A program made the position numbers and the translations under genes. A DNA stretch of 64,000 nt from Clostridioides difficile ATCC 9689 = DSM 1296 (GTDB lineage Bacteria; Bacillota; Clostridia; Peptostreptococcales; Peptostreptococcaceae), in the NCBI RefSeq assembly GCF_001077535.1, contig NZ_CP011968.1, positions 3,410,001-3,474,000 of the forward strand. Reading direction: 5' to 3'. The notes below the pieces were generated by a model. It saw only the letters and a program-made list of their open reading frames with translations, was not told the DNA's origin and did not search any database. Positions 61,391 through 64,000 of the stretch are shown here, one piece after another. Within the stretch, counting starts at the first letter, position 1; the number at the start of each line of letters is the position of its first letter.

Positions 61391-62794
61391 CTATTTAACA
61401 CACTTCCTTAATTTACCTATACCTTCCTTAACATTTTTTTCAACTCCAAAAACATATGTCATAATAAATGGAGCAACCAATGCTATAAATATAACTATAA
61501 GTCCATTTACTATATTTGAAATCCCCTTTTCCCCTGATAATCCAAGTACTGCCATTATACTATTTTGTGGAACATATAAAGTCACATGAGTAATTCCTGC
61601 AAATAACCCTGCGATTCCTGCTCCTATAGATGCTAACATAGCAGGTTTTTTAAGTTTCAATGTAACTCCATAAAGAGCTGGTTCAGTTATACCCATAATA
61701 GCTGATATCCATGCAGCTGATGCTAACTGTTTCATCTTACTATCTTTGCTTCTTAATGCTACAGCTAATGTCGCGCCACCTTGCGCTAAATTAGCACAAA
61801 CTTGAGATATTAATATTAGCGATTCTTGTCCTGTAGTTGCAAATGCTGATATGAATATAGGAGTCAATGCATGATGCATCCCTGTCATAACGATAAATGG
61901 CATTGCAGCTGCTAATAAACAAACCATTATAAATCCTAACCTTCCTTGTAGTAAATTTATTATACTAGCTAATCCCTCTCCTAAGAAATTTCCTATTGGT
62001 CCAATTACTATTAATGCTATTGGCGCACTTATTAATAATACTAAAGTTGGATTTAAAATTGTTTTTAACATGCTAGGTGTTAATTTATCAATGAATTTTT
62101 CTATATATGACATCATCCATACTGTTAAAAGTGCAGGGATAACAGATGCTGCATATATAACACCTTGAATTGGTACTCCTATAAATGATATAGGGTCCCC
62201 ACTTGATACCCATGCAGAGAAATTTGGATGTAAAAACACACCTACTACTATAACTGCTATTGATGTATTAACATTAAATTTTTTAGCTGCATTTATTGCA
62301 AGTATTATAGGCATAAAGTAAAATGCTACATCTCCTATTATATCTAATACTCTATATGTACTTGAATTTGATGATAGCCAATTAAAAGTGGTGCAAAGAG
62401 ATAATATAACTTTTATCATCCCAGATGCTGTAAGGGCTGGTATCATAGGTGTCATACAACCAATTATTGTATCTATTATATTATTTAAAATACTATTTTT
62501 TTTATTTTTATTTTTTATATCGCTTTTAATATCTCCTGTGGTATTTATCCCCTTATTTATTATTGCATTAAATACAACACCTACCTCATTACCTATTATG
62601 ACCTGATATTGAGTTGAAGTTGAGTTTACTCCAACTACCTTATCTATAGATTTTAATTTATCTGCATTGACTTTCTTTTCATCTTTTAAGATGAACCTTA
62701 ATCGTGTCATACAATGAGTTAAGTCAATTATATTATCCTTTCCTCCAAGTCCATCAATTATCAATTGAGCTACTTCTTCATATTTATTCTTCAT
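61391..62794 (-). CDS. PTS permease EIIBC, beta-glucoside/trehalose type
   Basis: 467 residues. EIIB has phospho-Cys28 in 'DLTHCMTRLRF'; EIIC follows with 'GMHHALTPIFISAF' and 'GITEPALYGVTLKLKK'. There is no EIIA domain, so phosphate must come from a free EIIA such as the one at 25195 or from another permease. Its neighbours, beta-phosphoglucomutase and a GH65 enzyme, suggest it brings in a disaccharide 6-phosphate such as trehalose-6-phosphate. Confidence 0.92.
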   Translation of the reverse strand: MKNKYEEVAQLIIDGLGGKDNIIDLTHCMTRLRFILKDEKKVNADKLKSIDKVVGVNSTSTQYQVIIGNEVGVVFNAIINKGINTTGDIKSDIKNKNKKNSILNNIIDTIIGCMTPMIPALTASGMIKVILSLCTTFNWLSSNSSTYRVLDIIGDVAFYFMPIILAINAAKKFNVNTSIAVIVVGVFLHPNFSAWVSSGDPISFIGVPIQGVIYAASVIPALLTVWMMSYIEKFIDKLTPSMLKTILNPTLVLLISAPIALIVIGPIGNFLGEGLASIINLLQGRLGFIMVCLLAAAMPFIVMTGMHHALTPIFISAFATTGQESLILISQVCANLAQGGATLAVALRSKDSKMKQLASAAWISAIMGITEPALYGVTLKLKKPAMLASIGAGIAGLFAGITHVTLYVPQNSIMAVLGLSGEKGISNIVNGLIVIFIALVAPFIMTYVFGVEKNVKEGIGKLRKCVK

Positions 62795-62832
62795 ACCTTA
62801 TCCTCTCTTTTAAAATAATTTTTAATATAATT

Positions 62833-63504
62833 TTAATCCAAATTAATCTTTTTACTCCAAGCTTGTAATAGTGTATTGTAATTTAATAAGCTAGTATCTT
62901 CTACAATATGGTCATATTTTCCTAGTACTTCTTTTTTCCCCACACCAATTGATGTCATATTAGCAGCATTTATAGCTTTAATACCTGAATAAGAATCTTC
63001 TATTCCTACACAATCATATTGTTTTAAATTTAGAATCTTGCTCCCTTCAATAAAAATATCAGGATATGGTTTTCCCCTTTTTAATAAAGATGGATTTACT
63101 ATACAATCAAATTCATCTTTTATTCCCAAAGATTCTAATATCCTAGGTGCATTCTTACTAGCAGATGCTATTCCCAATTTCACATTATTTTTTTTAAGTT
63201 CTTTTATAAGCTCATTTATCCCTGGTAATATATCTTTATATGTTAATGAGTTTATTAACTTTATATAAATGTTATTTTTTTCTTCACACACCTTTAACTT
63301 TTCCTCTTTAGTATAACTATCTACTTTATTAGCAGATAACAATATTTTATCTAATGATTCTTCCCTGCTTATGCCTTTTAATTTTTCATTAAAAGTTTCA
63401 TCTATTTCTATATCTAGCGATTTTGCTATCTCATGCCAAGCTTCAAAATGATACTTAGCAGTATCTGTTATAACTCCATCAAGATCAAATAAGACTGCTT
63501 TCAT
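62833..63504 (-). CDS. pgmB: Beta-phosphoglucomutase
   Basis: 223 residues, HAD family. It has 'LFDLDGVITDTAKYHFEAWHEIA' (nucleophile Asp8 and acid/base Asp10), 'GIASASKNAPRILESLG', 'KPYPDIF' and 'GIEDSYSGIKAINAA'. The enzyme interconverts beta-glucose-1-phosphate and glucose-6-phosphate. It follows a GH65 phosphorylase by one base, the usual pairing, because GH65 inverting phosphorylases release beta-glucose-1-phosphate. Confidence 0.95.
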   Translation of the reverse strand: MKAVLFDLDGVITDTAKYHFEAWHEIAKSLDIEIDETFNEKLKGISREESLDKILLSANKVDSYTKEEKLKVCEEKNNIYIKLINSLTYKDILPGINELIKELKKNNVKLGIASASKNAPRILESLGIKDEFDCIVNPSLLKRGKPYPDIFIEGSKILNLKQYDCVGIEDSYSGIKAINAANMTSIGVGKKEVLGKYDHIVEDTSLLNYNTLLQAWSKKINLD

Positions 63505-63505
63505 A

Positions 63506-64000
63506 TTAATTACTCCCTTTAAAACAATTATTAACTTCTATTATGTTCTTTGATAATTTTATTTCTTTATTATCATGTAATATGGTTATATTTCTACCTT
63601 TGATTAACTTATAATAAGATTTATATTCTTCTATATTTACAGAAACTAAATTATCTCTAAATAATATATTAAATTTAATATTTTTCCAGTGTTTAGGTAT
63701 CCTTGGTTCAAAACTTAATTTATCATTTTTTATTTTCATTCCTGCAAATCCATATACTAAACTCATCCATGTTCCACCCATATTAGCAGCATGTATTCCA
63801 TCACTTGTATTTTTTTGTAGGTTATTAATATCCATTAATGCTGTGTCCATAAAATAGTTATAAGCTTTTTCATGATTTCCAATTTCACTTGCCATCATTC
63901 CAAATATTGACCTTGACAAAGATGAATCATGAGTAGTTATTTTTTCATAGTATTCAAAATCTCTCTTCTTTTGTTCTAAGCTAAACTCATCAGGGAAAAG
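63506..64000 (-). CDS. GH65 disaccharide phosphorylase, C-terminal part
   Basis: The frame runs off the right edge; about 164 residues are present. The segments 'YEKITTHDSSLS', 'MASEIGNHEKAYNYFMDTAL', 'NTSDGIHAANMGGTWMSLVYGFAGM' and the C-terminal beta-sandwich 'LSFEPRIPKHWKNIKFNILFR' are typical of GH65 (kojibiose, maltose, trehalose or trehalose-6-phosphate phosphorylase). With pgmB and a PTS downstream, trehalose-6-phosphate phosphorylase is the best guess. The catalytic Glu lies outside the window. Confidence 0.9.
   Translation of the reverse strand, partial: LFPDEFSLEQKKRDFEYYEKITTHDSSLSRSIFGMMASEIGNHEKAYNYFMDTALMDINNLQKNTSDGIHAANMGGTWMSLVYGFAGMKIKNDKLSFEPRIPKHWKNIKFNILFRDNLVSVNIEEYKSYYKLIKGRNITILHDNKEIKLSKNIIEVNNCFKGSN

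Overview
The window is AT-rich, low-GC Gram-positive DNA, most probably from Clostridioides difficile or a very close relative. The grounds are a CdISt1-type IStron (group I intron fused to an IS605-family TnpB element), repeated LicT-type antiterminator/beta-glucoside PTS/6-phospho-beta-glucosidase cassettes, sigma-54 activators, strong Shine-Dalgarno sites (AGGAGG) and very AT-rich spacers. No sequence search was possible, so the species is an inference.

Layout. 1-106: the 3' end of a GH13-type gene. 310-5357 (minus): a five-gene RiPP locus with an ABC exporter, a radical SAM/SPASM maturase, a maturation protein, an acyl-carrier-like protein and a six-cysteine precursor; this is the most system-like accessory locus here. 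5818-7660: a small membrane protein, a decayed IS1182-type transposase and strong hairpins. 7711-12070: an amino-acid permease and a PuuD-like hydrolase controlled by a sigma-54 activator, with two candidate -24/-12 promoters. 12508-18490: bgl cassette 1. 18669-21582: an M20 amidohydrolase and a YfcC-type transporter behind a lysine riboswitch. 21856-24931: a PTS EIICB and a PepV dipeptidase. 25195-29534: EIIA, a HAD phosphatase and an iron alcohol dehydrogenase split by an IStron whose precise splicing would restore the reading frame. 29804-35332: an FSA-like aldolase, a PRD regulator, a YitT protein, a pentulose/hexulose-phosphate epimerase and a phosphofructokinase, linked by a shared 12-bp motif. 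35950-41320: an unusual regulator facing an AbgA/AbgB-like M20 pair with a transporter, and a 1-kb control region with near-identical 30-bp direct repeats. 42345-46650: bgl cassette 2. 46931-47134: four tandem 51-bp repeats. 47186-49426: a DUF3139-like protein, an MGT glycosyltransferase and an XRE/AbrB regulator. 49735-52073: an EFR1 ferredoxin, an ArsR regulator and a ferredoxin-nitroreductase, flanked by a perfect 31-bp inverted operator-like repeat. 52388-56949: bgl cassette 3. 57305-60486: a FtsX-type ABC exporter. 61391-64000: a PTS EIIBC, beta-phosphoglucomutase and a GH65 phosphorylase.

The main theme is sugar capture. Three antiterminator cassettes import beta-glucosides as 6-phosphates and cleave them. 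A fourth PTS operon probably feeds a phosphorylase/phosphoglucomutase route like that for trehalose-6-phosphate. Further loci handle ketose phosphates. Peptide and amino-acyl conjugate salvage (four M20 enzymes, YfcC transporter, permease) is interleaved. Control is mostly by RNA (RAT antiterminators, lysine riboswitch, self-splicing IStron) and by sigma-54 or small repressor-type regulators.
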